NCBI GenBank assembly: GCA_014904845.1
Contig: MU119262.1
Coordinates: 186,001-250,000 of the forward strand
Direction: 5' to 3'
Source: Acephala macrosclerotiorum
Taxonomy: Eukaryota; Ascomycota; Leotiomycetes; Helotiales; Mollisiaceae
DNA length: 64,000 bases
The notes beneath the pieces were generated by a model. It was given only the letters and a program-made list of their open reading frames with translations, ran no database searches and had not been told where the DNA came from. Of this stretch, positions 16,001 to 29,499 are shown one piece after another (within the stretch, counting starts at the first letter, position 1; every line of letters starts with the position of its first letter). The translations under genes were made by a program, and so were the position numbers.

Positions 16001-19000
16001 ATAAATTTTAATATATCAAATATTAAATATTAAAAATACTTTCAAATTTTATTAATTTCAATTTATAATTGTTTTTATTTTAACGTATTTATATCGAATA
16101 AAAAAATAATTATTTAAATCAATTTTTTAACGAATTTAATAATTAATAAATAATTTATTAATTCAAAAAATTGTTTTATATTATAATATATAAATATATA
16201 TTTTATTTATTCGCTTGTAAAATAATTATTATTATTAAAATATATTATTTTTAATTAATCAAATATTAAAATTAAATATTTTATAAAAAAAAAATTTATT
16301 TTATTTTACGTATATTGTATATAAATTTTATTTTATTCAAATCGCGTATAATAATTTTTAATTACAAATATATATTAATAATTCGTAAAATTATAAAATA
16401 AAAAAATTAAATCGATTTAATTAATATATAATATAATATAAATTTAAATTTTATAATCGATTTTAATAATTTGAACAATTTATAAATTTGTATTATAAAA
16501 TCGTATTTTTAATTCGAATAAATTAATATATTTGTTTTATAAATCGTAAAAAAATTAAATTATTTATAAAATAATTATAATTTTCGTAAATATATTTAAA
16601 AAAAAAAAAATTTTTATATTTTATTATATATTTTATTAATTAATTATTTTATTTTACGTATAAAAAAATTAAAATTATTTTAAAAATTAATTTAAATTTT
16701 ATTAATTTATATTATAATATACGTATTTTTTTTGAATTAAAATTTTTTAAGAATTATTATTCGATAATATTAAAAACTCGTAATAAAACGTTTTTATTTT
16801 AAATCGTTAAATTTTAATAATTAATATTTTACATTTTTAAATATTTTATTTGTTTTTAAATAAATTTTTTTAAAATAATCGTTAAATTATTATTCAATTT
16901 ATTCAATATTTTATTATCGAATTTATTTATTATTTTATTTATTATTTTATTTTTATTATAAAAAGTTTTTTTATTTAATTAAATTTTATTTCGTTTATCG
17001 ATTAATATTATAATTATTATTATACGTTTTTAATTTTCGATTTGAAATATAATAATATATTAAATAAATATATAATTTAATTTATTTATTATTTTAATAT
17101 AAATATTTTATAATAAAATATAACGAATTATAAAATTATATTCGTTTAATTTATTTTATTATTTAATTATACATTTATAAATTGAATTTTCATTATATAA
17201 AATAATTTAAAATAATTTATAATTCGAATAAACAATTATAAAATATTTATTTCCAATTACGAATTATTTATATTTTATTAAATATTTTATAATAATTAAT
17301 ATTTTTCGTTTAATAATTATATATTTAATTTTAATATTTATTAATTTAAAAAATATAAATATTATTATTCGTTTATTCAATCGATTTTTGAAAATAATTC
17401 GTATTTTTAAAATAAATTTTAAAATTTAAAATAATATTTTATTAATATTTTTATTATTGTAATCGATCGCTAAATAAAATTAAAAATTTTAATTTATTTT
17501 TATTATTATATTTTTTATAATTATATTTTTAATATAATTAAAAATTATTTATTAAAAAATTATTTATTTTTATAATTTCTCGATTTATTTTATTTTAATT
17601 AATAATTTAATTAATTTTTTTTTTATTTGAATAAATTTTATTAAATTTTTATTATATTTCTCGATAATTAATTTTTTTTTTTTTTTATAAAATTTATAAA
17701 AATTTTTATTAAATATATTCGTTTTAAATTTAATATATAATTTAATTTATCAAATATAAAAATACAAAAAAACGAAATTAAATATATAAACACGTTTAAT
17801 TTTTTTCGATAATTTAAAATAATATTGTAATATTTTATTATTAATTTAATTTTTTTAAATAAATTTTAAAATTCGATAATTTTTAAAAAATTTATAAAAA
17901 AATAAATTCTATTAAAATTAAAATATATCGATTTAAAAACGATTTATAAAAAATAATAATTTTTTAATATTTAATATATAAAATTAAAATTTTTAATAAA
18001 TTTTATATAATTGTTTATAAATAAAATAAAAATATAATTTTTATAGTTTTTAATTAATATAAAAAATGTTTTTGATTTTTTTTTTTAAAAAACGATTTAT
18101 ATATTAAATTTATAAATTAAATATACGTATAAAAACTTTTTTTCAATTTTTAATTTATTTGTTTATATATATATTAATTGTATAAAATAATAAATATTAA
18201 ATAATATTTATATTTTTTTTTAATTTGAAAAATTTAATATTTATTATTAGTATTAATAATAAAATATACTTTGAATTTATTTTTAATAATTAAATTTAAT
18301 CGTATATTTATTTATTAAAATATAATTATATATTAAATATAAATTTTGTAATTTTTTTTTTTAAAAGAAATAAAATAATCGTATTTTATTCGTTTACTAT
18401 TTTTATAATAATTCTCGTTTTATATATAATTAAAAATATATAATTCGCGAATTTTTTTTTTTTTTAAATATATAATTTAAATTTATTTATAACAAATTTT
18501 GTATTCAATTGAAAATCGATATTATATTTAATTAAATCGATTCATTTAATTTTTTTAAATTTTTAATAAAAAAATTTTTATACGTATATAAAAATTATTT
18601 AATTTTATTTATTTTTTTTTTACGAATTTTCAAATAATTAATATTTTAAAAAACGATATATAGTAAAAAATTTATTTGTTTAATATATATTAAAAAATTT
18701 AATTATTGTTTATAATAAAATCGAATTATTTATTTCAATTTTTAAAAGTTTTTTTATATTTATTCGATTTATATTTATTTTAACGATTAAATAAATAATA
18801 TAATTCAAATTTCTTTTATTAATTAAATATATTTTAATTACATTTTTAAAAATAAATTATTTCAACGAAATAATAATTAAATATACGTATATAATTCGTT
18901 TTTTGTATTATTAAAAATTTAAATAATAAAATTTATTTATATTTTTTATATTTATTATATTATATTAAAAATTAAATAGTTTTTTTAATATTGAAAAAAA

Positions 19001-21585
19001 AAAAAATTTTTATATTATTTTTATAAATAATTATATTAAAAATATTATTTATAATTTTTTTTTTATTATTAAAATCATTTATTAAACGCAAAAATTGAAT
19101 AATAATATTTTATAAAAAAATTTTCAATGAAATTCGACGAATTATTTTATTATTATTTCAAATAATAATATTGTAATTTTTGTATTTAACGATTATTTTT
19201 ATTTTGTATATATAATTGAAACTCAATAAAAACTCGTATTTTAATTTAATCGAAAATATATATATTTTAATTTTTATTACTATTTCAATTATATTTTAAA
19301 AAACTTTAATAATTATTTTTAAAATAATATTATTTTAAATTATTATTAATAAAATAAAATTTTTAAACTATTTTTTATAATAATAAATCGATTTCGAATT
19401 TTATAATTTTAAAATAAATTGTTTATATTTATTATCGAATAAATCAAAAAATTAATTTAATATAATATAAAATATTTTTATTATTAAAATATTTCGTATT
19501 TTAAATCGATTTTAATTTTGTATTTTTTTTAAAAAAATTAAATTTTTATCGAATATTTGATTAATAAAAAAAAAAAAATTTTTATTTTTTTTATTTAATT
19601 TAATATATTTTATTTTTTCGATTTTTTTTTTATTTTAAAAAAATAAATTTACGATTGTATTTTTTTATTATAAATAGTATTAAAATTCTTATTGTAATAA
19701 TATATTTATTATTACAATTTAATAAAAAAATTAATAATTGATTTTATAATATTTATTAAAATTAATTTAAAAAATATTAATTAATTCGTAAAAATAAAAC
19801 GTTTTAAAAATTTATTATTTAATGCGATTATTATGAATTTAATTTGTAAATCGATTTTTATTATTATAATCGAGAAAATAATATTTAAAATATATTCGAA
19901 GAATTTATTCGTATTCGATTTATATATATAATTAATAATATAATTCGTTAAAATTACAATTACAAAAATTGTTTAATTCGACAATTATTAATTAATTTAA
20001 AGCAAATTTTAATAAAATTTTAAAATTTTTATTTTATTGATTTTTTGTTGATTAATATTTTATTATTTTTAAAAAATTTAAAATTTTAAACAATTTAATA
20101 TAAAATAATTAATATTAAAACAATTTTAATAAATAATATTTATTTTAATATTTAATATCGATTTTTTTTTACTATTTTTAAATTTAATCGTAAATCGAAA
20201 AAATACGTAATTAAATTAATTTTCGAATGTATAGTTTTAAATAATAAAAATTACAATTATTTATTAAAATTATATTTAAATTTTAATTAATTAAATTAAT
20301 TGATTTAATTATTATTATTAAAACAATTTAAATAATATTATTTTATTTCAAATATTTTTAATTTTATACGTCGTATAAATAATTTTTTTTATATTTAAAT
20401 AAATAATATTATTTTTAATTAATATTTCAATATAAAACGTTAATCGATTTTTAATTTTATTTTTTTTAAATTTATTTATTATTCGAAAAATTAAAATCAA
20501 ATTTTTAATCTTTTTATTATTTTTAATTTTTAAAAAAAATTTATTCGTATAAATTAAATATTACTATATTAATTTTATTATTTTTTATTAAAAACTAATT
20601 ATTTTTTTTAAAAATTCAATCGTACAAATAAATAAAATTTTTATATTTATTTTAAACTTTTTTTTAAAATTAATTTTTAAAATATTTTAATCGTTTTAAA
20701 TTTTAATTAATAAATTATTATATTATAATAAAGTTTTTAATTAATTATTCGAATTCTTTAAATAATTTCAAAATAAAAACTTATAAAACTTTTTTTTATT
20801 ATTTTTATTCATTAAATTTAATAAATTAATTTTAACGAACAATTTAATATTATTTATAAAATATTCGAATTTTTTACAATTATTTTATTTTTCGTAGAAT
20901 TTGCGAATTTCGATATTTATTTTAGCGATTATTATTTTTTAAATAAATTTTATTAAATTATATTTTTTAAATAATTTTTTTAAAATCGATATTTTCGATT
21001 AATTTATAAATTATATTATTTCAAACGAATTATTCGATTTAATAATTTTAATTTTAATTTAAATACTCGAAATTTAATTAAATTCTTAAAATTATTTTTT
21101 AAAATTATTAATTATAATTTTTTTATTAATTATTTAATTAAATAATTTTTTTTATTATTTTTTATTATAAAATTTCTTTTTTTAAAAATTTAATCGATTT
21201 AATTTTTGTTTATTTATTATTATTAAATAATATTCGAAATTAATAATAAATTTTAAATAAAAAATATAATATATTAATAAATTTAAATATATTAAAATAA
21301 AATTTTTAATAAAATCAAATAAAATTAATATTTAAATTTTTAAAAAAATTAATAAATTCGAATAAAAATTTTAATATAAAAAATTTAAAAAATGTTTTAT
21401 TTTTTTCGAATTACATTATTAATTTTTCGAATACTTTAATAAAAATTTAATAATTATTAGTATTTACTAGTTTTAATATTATTCAATTTAATCGAATTAT
21501 AAATATTATATAATTCGTTCAATATATAATTTTGAGAAATTATAAAAATTCAAATTTTTGATTTTTACGCGTTTTAATTCGATAC
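4021..21585. repeat. A+T-saturated, RIP-type repeat block, mostly unassignable
   Basis: About 17.5 kb with roughly 10 percent G+C. The remaining G and C are mostly in CpG, as in the recognisable copia copy to its left, so I infer that this is also repeat DNA mutated to saturation. I see no gene, RNA gene or intact transposon border. The only long open frames, around 8,901-9,104 and 9,962-10,273 on the minus strand, are runs of Ile, Phe, Leu, Lys and Asn, as expected by chance at this composition. Short internal duplications occur near 10,020-10,110, and a longer tandem repeat is listed separately. A regional centromere or mitochondrial insertion cannot be excluded from composition alone, but the CpG pattern argues against the latter. 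Confidence 0.6.
14560..15060. repeat. Imperfect tandem repeat, period about 200 bp
   Basis: Two neighbouring segments, about 14,660-14,862 and 14,880-15,055, share a series of blocks in the same order: ACAATTTTCGAA, GAATTATATATTAAATAAA, AATCGAT and TAATTTAATATAA. Each ends with a variant of GTxxGTTTTTACTTTAAA; a third such end lies at 14,564. This segment is a little less mutated than its surroundings, with some CA, CC and GG left. Function unknown. Confidence 0.5.
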
Positions 21586-21843
21586 TATAGTAGAACTATA
21601 TGTTCTCTCTTCAAAATCCTTGTAAATAGCTAGTTTCGAGGGCAGTACTAGTCACGTGTCTTCTAGTACATAAGGAGCTTTCGCTTACTATAGACTAATC
21701 AACAACCCTTTCTACTTTTACTCTAATTAATTGATTGATTGATTTACGAATTACGAATTACTTCGAATAAATCTAATCCATTGGCTAAGACGAATTGATC
21801 TACGGTTGAACTTTTTTGCTTTGTACTCCATTGTCTTTCTACA
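21586..21843 (+). repeat. Gypsy 5' LTR (258 bp)
   Basis: This is a direct repeat of 33,443-33,700 with the same length and no gaps. It starts TATAGTAG where the partner has TGTAGTAA, so the canonical TG has mutated to TA, and it ends in TCTACA. It contains a short GATT microsatellite near 21,730. By eye the two LTRs differ at about 39 positions, all transitions. Confidence 0.93.
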
Positions 21844-21844
21844 T

Positions 21845-21862
21845 TGGTAAACGACGCCGGGA
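21845..21862 (+). other. Primer-binding site of the gypsy element
   Basis: One base after the 5' LTR the sequence reads TGGTAAACGACGCCGG. A TGG start fits the CCA 3' end of a tRNA primer, and the position is right for minus-strand cDNA priming. The tRNA was not identified. Confidence 0.7.
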
Positions 21863-22084
21863 AATGAATTGTTCCAATGGACCTCGCTGAGAACTATTTA
21901 TATACGATTTGTATATTCTATTTTTTATTACTATTAAAAAGAAACTTAAACTACTGAAAATCAGAGACTGAAAATCAATTGACAAAAACTTTTTGTTTTG
22001 ATTGTATTGTTCGAAATTAAATAATTTGATTACGAGATTACGAAATTGCAAAAAAACATTGATTTATAAAGATTACGTATTAAA

Positions 22085-25000
22085 TTGCTCGAGATAACTA
22101 GTATTAAAACGAATATAGAAAAGAAAAAAAGGAACTCGCGGCGATTACTTACGACAATTGGTTTTATTTCCAGCGGAAATTGGAATATAAAAAAAAAAGT
22201 TTTAATGCGAAGAAAAAAAGAAATTATAGCGTTAAAAAGCGAAATTGCTTTATTGTTCTATGTTTTAATCTTAACTCTTTTGAAAGTCGCAATTCGCGGA
22301 TCGCTCGTGATCGCTTTCAAATTGAAACAATAAAACTAGAATAAGTCTCGAATTTCAGAAAATAATACGAAAAAAATTGAAACAAGAAATTTCAATCGAA
22401 AGAAATCGATTAAAAAAATGCTTATTTAAAGAATACATTTTATTAGAACGAACAAGCGAATGAAATTTCGAGTAAAAATTAGAACAAAAAAAATCTCACG
22501 AGAAGACGATATAAATAGAAACCAATTCTCAAAACGAATCTCACTTGGAGACAGTAATTCGAAAACTCGCACTCCTAGATTATCAAACCAATTCTCAGTC
22601 CAAAGACTAAAATTAGCAAATTATTCGCGTCAAAGTTTACTCTTTTCGATAAGAAATACTCTTACTCTAATTACGCTATTGATCTTTTCTAAGAAATCTT
22701 TTACGAACAACGAAAACAATCCCTTAAAAATACAAAACTCCGAGAAATACGTGCTCGTACTAAGACTACAAATGTCTTTTTTTAGAGTTCTTAGAGTATT
22801 TTAATTCAAAAGAAACAATATTACGACTTTTTTGAAACAATATAACGACATGTACGAAGACTACAAAATTACTTTAAAAACCAAAAGAATACGATTTTTG
22901 CGATATATTAATCCGATTTATAAAAAGTAAATCCGATCTATATTAAAATACAATACTGAAAACTACTTGGAAAAAGAGTTTTACGACGCTTTAAAAAAAG
23001 AATTTCGCGAATACGATTAAAAGTATTATCGAATAAATATAAAATTTCTATATAAAATCATTGATCAATTTACGAGAAGTCTTTTGGCGATAAAGACGTA
23101 CGTGGACTTATTTAATCGAATATTCAAAAAATTGATCAAACGAAATAAATTAAACAAACAATATCAAAAACGCGAGTTTATAAAAAGACTTTCAATATAT
23201 ATTAAAAAACGAATTTTCAGAAAAATCGATTACGAGTCAATAGAAATATCTATTTATAATTACGACAAGATATACGAGAAAACGGTTATTACATATAAAT
23301 ATAAAAAGAAAAAACGGCGATATAACGAAACCAACGATTTAAAATACTCGAAAGTTCGATAAGAATATTTGAATATCGTAGTACAAAAAATGATTTCAAA
23401 TGTAATTAATGATTTACTATTTTTTGTTTTACTCGAGCTATTTATAGAAGAGATTCAACGAAGGATGTACGCAACTATTGAGAAAACCCATATCGAATTT
23501 CAATCTTCGATTCTACGTACTATTTAGACTCAAAGAACTCGACAAATATTTGTATTAAAACTTTCAATTCAAATAAACGATCTCGTCAAAGAACTAAAAA
23601 AGTTCTTTCTTTTCTTCGTATTATTCAACGATCTGAAAACCGCTTTAAATACTAATATTACGAAAATGTCTCAAAAGTTGAATAGTATTATAGTCTCTAT
23701 AAACCAGAATCAGAACCAGTTTGTTTTTTCACGAGAATATAAACGAGAAAAAAACTTTAATCGAGAACGAGAGAAATATAGTAATATAAAAAAAGGCGGA
23801 TATGGAACTTTATATGGTTTAACGTCGGTTGGATTTTCGCAAAGTATACCGTCGATCGTTCAAAAAAATACAATAAAGATCAACGCTATATACAACGATC
23901 AACAAAGCGAGCGATATTATTTCGAGTGTTTCGAGCGAATAAAAAACGGAGAAATCGATTCCTTCGTTGATCACTTTTTCGTGGACCGTTATTCACTTAT
24001 AAATAAATTAATCAATCGTGAGTATTACTATCGAAAGAACGATTAATAGTATTATAGTTCTTAAAACCGTGATCGATTTTCGCGATTATTTATACTTAAA
24101 AACAATCGACGTTAATATAATCAGATTATAGAACAAGTAATTGAAAAATCTTTTGATTACAATCTCGATAAACGCTCTAAAAATGTATAGAGAATCCAAG
24201 AATTTATTCAATTTATTACTTAAAAAAAAAATAAAATTAGTACTAATAGAAAAATTTTAAAAGAATCGAACTTATCGTCGCATATTTTCAATGGTAATAA
24301 TATCAACGTTCAAAGTTTTAATAAAATGATTATTAATAAATTCTACGAAAAATTGCCGGTAAATATAGTAACAATAAACACAATAATAACGAGTAAATCG
24401 AAGAATAAAATTCAAAGCGCACGAGAAAACTTTCAACGAAAAATAAAAGTAGAAGAAAAGTATTTAAAGACCGGATCGTAACGACAAACTTTACAAAGTA
24501 TTTAGAACGAAAAACGAGAAAAAATGGACGTGGATCAATCGAAAAATAAAACTTTGAGACAACAGTCCGACGCTAAAAGTGATAATTCTATTGACGAAAT
24601 CTTATCGCGAAGACTTTTTAAGAGTACAGCGTCGCTTCTAAGAATTCAAAAAAGAATAAAAATGATTATTGATACTTTGAAAATATCGAATTCTATTGTA
24701 GTGATTACTAATCAATAGCGAAGAAACAACGTTTACTACTTGACTTTGATAGATACTGGGATCGCTGTAGTAAGAGAAATGCTAAAAGTCGTTGATTTTA
24801 TGAAACAGTTTTTTTAGAGTCTCTATAGAATGTTTAAAAGGACGAGTTAGTTTACTTCTGTTACTGGGAATTCTGTGATACTTGAAACTAATTTCGTGAG
24901 AATCGATTTCTCGTTATTGATTAAAAGAAGGCACATTGTTATTGCTTTTAAACTATATTTCAATTTGTTTAAACCAATTGGTTCGAATGAAGAATGCGGA

Positions 25001-25624
25001 ATACTGGATATTGGAACGGAGTATTGTATTGTTTTTACGTACATAGTTCGAGATCTCGGTAGTATTATTATAAACGTCGAAGATTTCCAGTTATTTATTA
25101 CTACTGGACAGAATTTCGAATTCGTCGGAGTAGCAGTTATGAAAGTAGAGATTGAGTACGAAATCGAATATGAGATCTTTTTTTTCTTTGTAAACAGTGC
25201 AAAAAAGATCTTTTTAAAATAATTATTCGTCGTTGCAATGAAAATGCAAATTGAATATAGAAATGATAGTTCGTGGGATAGCGTATTTCGAGACTCTAAA
25301 GATTCCAGTTTTATTTGCACGGTTATAATTGTTTTTTTCTTGAAAATTTATTTGCGTCAAATCACTAGAAACTGCCATGTTCGCATGTATTCTCGGGTCG
25401 AAAAAGTATCGAAAGAAGAATACAACGCGGGAAACTAAGTACTGGTACTGTTGGAAAACAATATAGTATTAGAACTCGCGAACGGTTTTTATACTTTAAC
25501 GAATTTTTTTCTATTCTTGATTTTTTATTAAATATTTTTAATATCATTTTATGTAAAACAAGTACGATTGAGACAAGCGCTACTAGTTCAAAAAGAAATA
25601 CAAATAAAATAATATAAAAAATGA
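22085..25624 (+). pseudogene. Gypsy gag and probable protease frame (RIP-broken)
   Basis: One frame (frame 2) gives coherent protein from about 22,085 or the ATG at 22,460 to a TGA at 25,622, broken by stops of the TAA/TAG/TGA kind that RIP makes. The capsid-like part lies about 22,800-23,360 (for example FNRIFKKLIKRNKLNKQY, around 23,110). A nucleocapsid-like part with Arg/Glu-rich sequence and a damaged Cys/His segment is at 23,666-24,046. Near 24,745 the residues LIDTG resemble a retroviral-type aspartic protease active site, so protease seems to be in the gag frame. A less mutated segment covers 24,840-25,260. The true start is uncertain. I recognise the architecture but not a named family. 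Confidence 0.75.
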
Positions 25625-28600
25625 AATTATTTTTTTCGATTTTCTATGAGACGTTTTTTTCTTTTGATAGAAAAAAAATAAACGAGATTTTGAATAAAAA
25701 AGTTTCTAACGAGAAAATGAAAGAATATTTTTCTATAATAGTATTACTATTTCCAAACGTGGATATTATGAGAAAATATTTGAAAAACGGTGCGAAGCGC
25801 TAATCACTTTATTCCATTGAAAAAGAACGAAATCGAAAAATTTTCGAGTATAGAAACGAGAGAAAAACTCGAATAAAAAGAATAGTTTTATCGCTAAACA
25901 ATTTCAATTTAAGACTATTCAATATAAACGTTAATACGGTATATAAACTCAAGTTTAGAAAAGTACGACTTATCGATTTAATCGACGAAATTGGAAAGGT
26001 TTTTGGAAAACGGAAAAACTGGTTCGAACGATTCAAAGCGCGAGAAACATTTCAAAAGTATATTGGGAAATATACAAAATATTTATTATCGCGAATTGTT
26101 TCGATATTAAAAGAATTACGGTTTATTTTTAAGCGATTAATATTTCTACTTGTCGAGAACTGACTATAAGAATTTGAAAAAGAAATATTCGATAAAATGA
26201 TATTCAATCGTAAAAGAACAATAGTATTTGACTGGAAAAAAATCTTTAAAATCTATAAAAATATTAATTCGTTTGTTCGCATCAAGACAATTCAATACAC
26301 GGCGTAGCAAAAAAAAAGTTTCCATTATTTTAAGGCCTTGTTTTCGATTGTAGTAAAAATACTTCAAAAACGATTCGATCGCAAAGTACTCGAAAAAAGC
26401 GATGACTTTTATCGAAATCTATAGTTTCTAATCGCGAAAAAAATCGTTAGAATTTATCGATTGATCAACGCGACTATAAAAATGAACTCGATTACTTTGA
26501 GAAACGCTAATATACTTCTTTCCGTGGATGAATTTTCTGAGAAGTTTATCGAATGCTTTTACATTTCTTTAATAGACTTCTTTTCTAAATACGATCAATT
26601 CACACTAAACGTTCGAAGTAGAAATATAACTGTTTTTATAACTTTATTAGAACTTCTACGAATGATAATACCGTCTCAAAAAGCAATTAATTCTATAATT
26701 CAATTCGTTCGAATTATTATAACAATTCTAAAAAACGTGTTTTTTAGAGTCGCGATACTATTTTTGAATAACGTAAAAATCAAAAGACTTTATACGAATT
26801 ACAACAACGAGTTAATACTTCTAAAGATTCGCCGATTCGTCTTTAAATATATTCAAAATCTGAATAAAACGTTGAATTGAATCGAGAGAATTCAAATCTA
26901 TATAAAACTCAAATCACAATTTTATTAGAATAGAATAATTATTATTGGTTTCGTTTACAGTTTTGAAAAACGTTCTTTTGAAAGTACAAAAATTATTAAG
27001 ATTTTAAAATGGATTAAATGTAATAATATCTTTAAAATCAAAGTTTTTATTGGGATTTGTATTTATTATAAAATATAGATTTAATATTTTGATATTATTA
27101 TCGAGTCATTATATCGATTGATTAAAAAGAACAAATTTTTCAAATGAAGAAAAGAATAGAAAACCGCTATAGTATTTCTATAAAACAAATTTACGACGAT
27201 TTCGATACTTTGTAAAATTTACTACGACTTTGTAAATAGATAGGAAATGATTATTCTAAGTGTCGATATTAGTTAGTAAGGATATGAAGGGATATTCGAT
27301 TAGTATGACGACAAAGGACGAAAACGAGTAATTCGATACGAGTTAGAATTTTAGAATACTACTAAGCGAAACTATAATACGACAAAGAGAAAATGTCGAA
27401 AAGTTTTGAAGTGTTTTCGCAAATTACAGTTTTGGTTATATGGCGTTCATTTTATTCTTGAAACGGATACTAATACGCTCGTCGTTCAATTGAATCGAGT
27501 AGTAATAAATTTTCCTGGCGCTCTGGTTATTCACTGGCTCGCTTAAATACGATTGTTCGATTTCGAAGTCAAGTATATTAAAGAAAGTACTTATATTGCT
27601 GTAAACGGATTATTCAAAAAACTGCGAATAGAGAACGATAATTCAAAGGAAGGGACAAATATCGATGAATTTATTGCAATCGAGTTTGATTGCATTAAAA
27701 TAATTCCAATCTCGATTAAAGAACGCAAAACTAGTCGAAAAATTGAGAGTAAACCGTTTGTAATTGAAAATAAGCACGTGAAACGAGAATGTTTACTTGA
27801 ATTGTTAGATCAAATTTGAGAGAATTCTTTCAAACTCAATATTTTTAATTTTCAATCTTCGATATCGATCGCATTTTTCGTATGCGTCGTATTAATCGCT
27901 CTTTTTGAGATCAATAAACTATTGGACAATGACAACGATAATAATGCCATTTTTTCTTTTGATAACAATTATTTGAACTATTCTCAAAATATTATTTAGT
28001 ATTTAATAACTCTAAAACGATCAAAATAATTTTCGAGAATAGAATTTCGCAAATTAATTCGAGAATCCGTCGATTACAATATTCGAAATAAAATACTATA
28101 AAAAAATACTATTAAATTCTATTTATCTCGATTTGTTTTAAACGACTTAGAACAGCGTATAACAATTATAATTGAATTATATAATAAGTTCGAATATGTT
28201 GAAAAAGAGAGTATTTATTATCGAGTAATTAATCGATATTATTGAGAAAAGTACTACGAAAACGTTCGAGATTTTGTAGTAAATTGTAGCGATTGTCAAT
28301 ATAAAAACAAAAAAAAACACGAAAAAACTTTGTATTTTTAGAGAGTAATTTTATTATTTTATTACATTGGAATAAATATAATTAAATTCTCGTAATATAA
28401 AATGTTCGATAGTTTGATTGTAATACGAAATGATTTTTTCGATTGGATTGAAATTAAACCAATAAAGAATTCGACTTCTAAAAAGATTGTCAAATTCATT
28501 TATAATAATATTATTTGTAGGTACGGCGTTTTCGGTCACATAAAATTGGACGAAGAACTCGAATTCAAAGAAACTGTTATTAAAGAATTGAACAGACTCG

Positions 28601-29499
28601 AAATCAGACGAATTATTATTTTTGCATACAATTCGAAAGCAAATAAGATGATTGAATGAAAATATCAATTTATTATTGTTGTATTGATTGTTTTAATGAA
28701 AAGAGACAAAAAAAACTAATTGGAATATTTATTAATTGTTTTTTTTGCGAATCGAACGACTATTTATAGATCAATTGAATGCACGCTATTTTATATAGTC
28801 TATGGTAGAGAAACTGTTTTATTTGTTGAGACCCGATTCTCCACTTGAAAAACTCTCGACTGGAACGAAATATATAATCGAGTGGAGTTTTTTGAACTGA
28901 AAATCAAACAAATTAAAATGCGAAACGAGAACATGGAAAAATCGAGATTGAAGAAAAAGCGCAGTCGCAAACAAAGCCAAGTATATTTCGACGCTCATTA
29001 TTAAATACGAAAAGAATCAATTCGAGAAAAGGATTTCGTTTTAGTATATAATATTAAATTCATTAATTAGAACATGTTTAAGAATACTAAGTTGTTGTAC
29101 AAATGATTGGGTCTATATCGAATTTATCAAACAAATCAATTGAAAAGGAACTATTTGCTCGAAGAAGTAAACGGAACGGTAATTCGAAGGTCATATACTG
29201 GGAATCGTTTGAAGAAGTTCATCAAAAAAGATAAATACTAGGATTTTCTGAACAATAGCGAGAACGAGAATATTATTAAATCCGTTGATTTCAACGATAA
29301 TAAAAATGCAAATGTAGAAAAGGAAACGACTAGAGAATTTCGTAATAAGTAAAGTACTCAAGAAATTGAAAAAAGAATTAAAATTGTAATTCGTGTTTTT
29401 GAATTCAACGAGATCGAGAGAAACAAATACATACGGTTTTTTGAAGATTGGATAAATAAGAAGAACTCGTTAAACTTCGAGACAATAGCGATTTTTTAA
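25621..29499 (+). pseudogene. Gypsy pol: reverse transcriptase, RNase H, integrase (RIP-broken)
   Basis: Frame 1, about 1,290 codons from the ATG at 25,621 to a TAA at 29,497. The RT core is at 26,461-26,880: INATIKMNSITLRNAN and DFFSKYDQF match the conserved fungal Ty3/gypsy RT block. The end of RNase H is at 27,553-27,819. The integrase zinc-binding end shows CSDCQ near 28,290. The catalytic core is at 28,402-28,659, with the initial Asp in DSLIVIRNDF and the YNSKAN block before the final Glu. Many stops and Gly/Pro losses are of the RIP type. The ATG overlaps the gag-frame TGA as ATGA, one base apart. The 3' end is uncertain because the last TAA could itself be a mutated CAA. Confidence 0.85.

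Noticed and set aside
4021..21585. Mitochondrial DNA insertion or misassembled organelle sequence
   Set aside because: The neighbouring A+T-rich DNA aligns with a nuclear copia element, and the strong CpG retention is that of mutated repeats. No mitochondrial gene is seen.
4021..21585. Regional centromere
   Set aside because: Composition would fit, but nothing in sequence alone distinguishes a centromere from any RIP-mutated repeat block; CENP-A data would be needed.
24847..25320. 157-codon minus-strand frame inside the gypsy element
   Set aside because: It is the reverse of the gag/protease frame. Minus-strand openness follows from the A+T bias.
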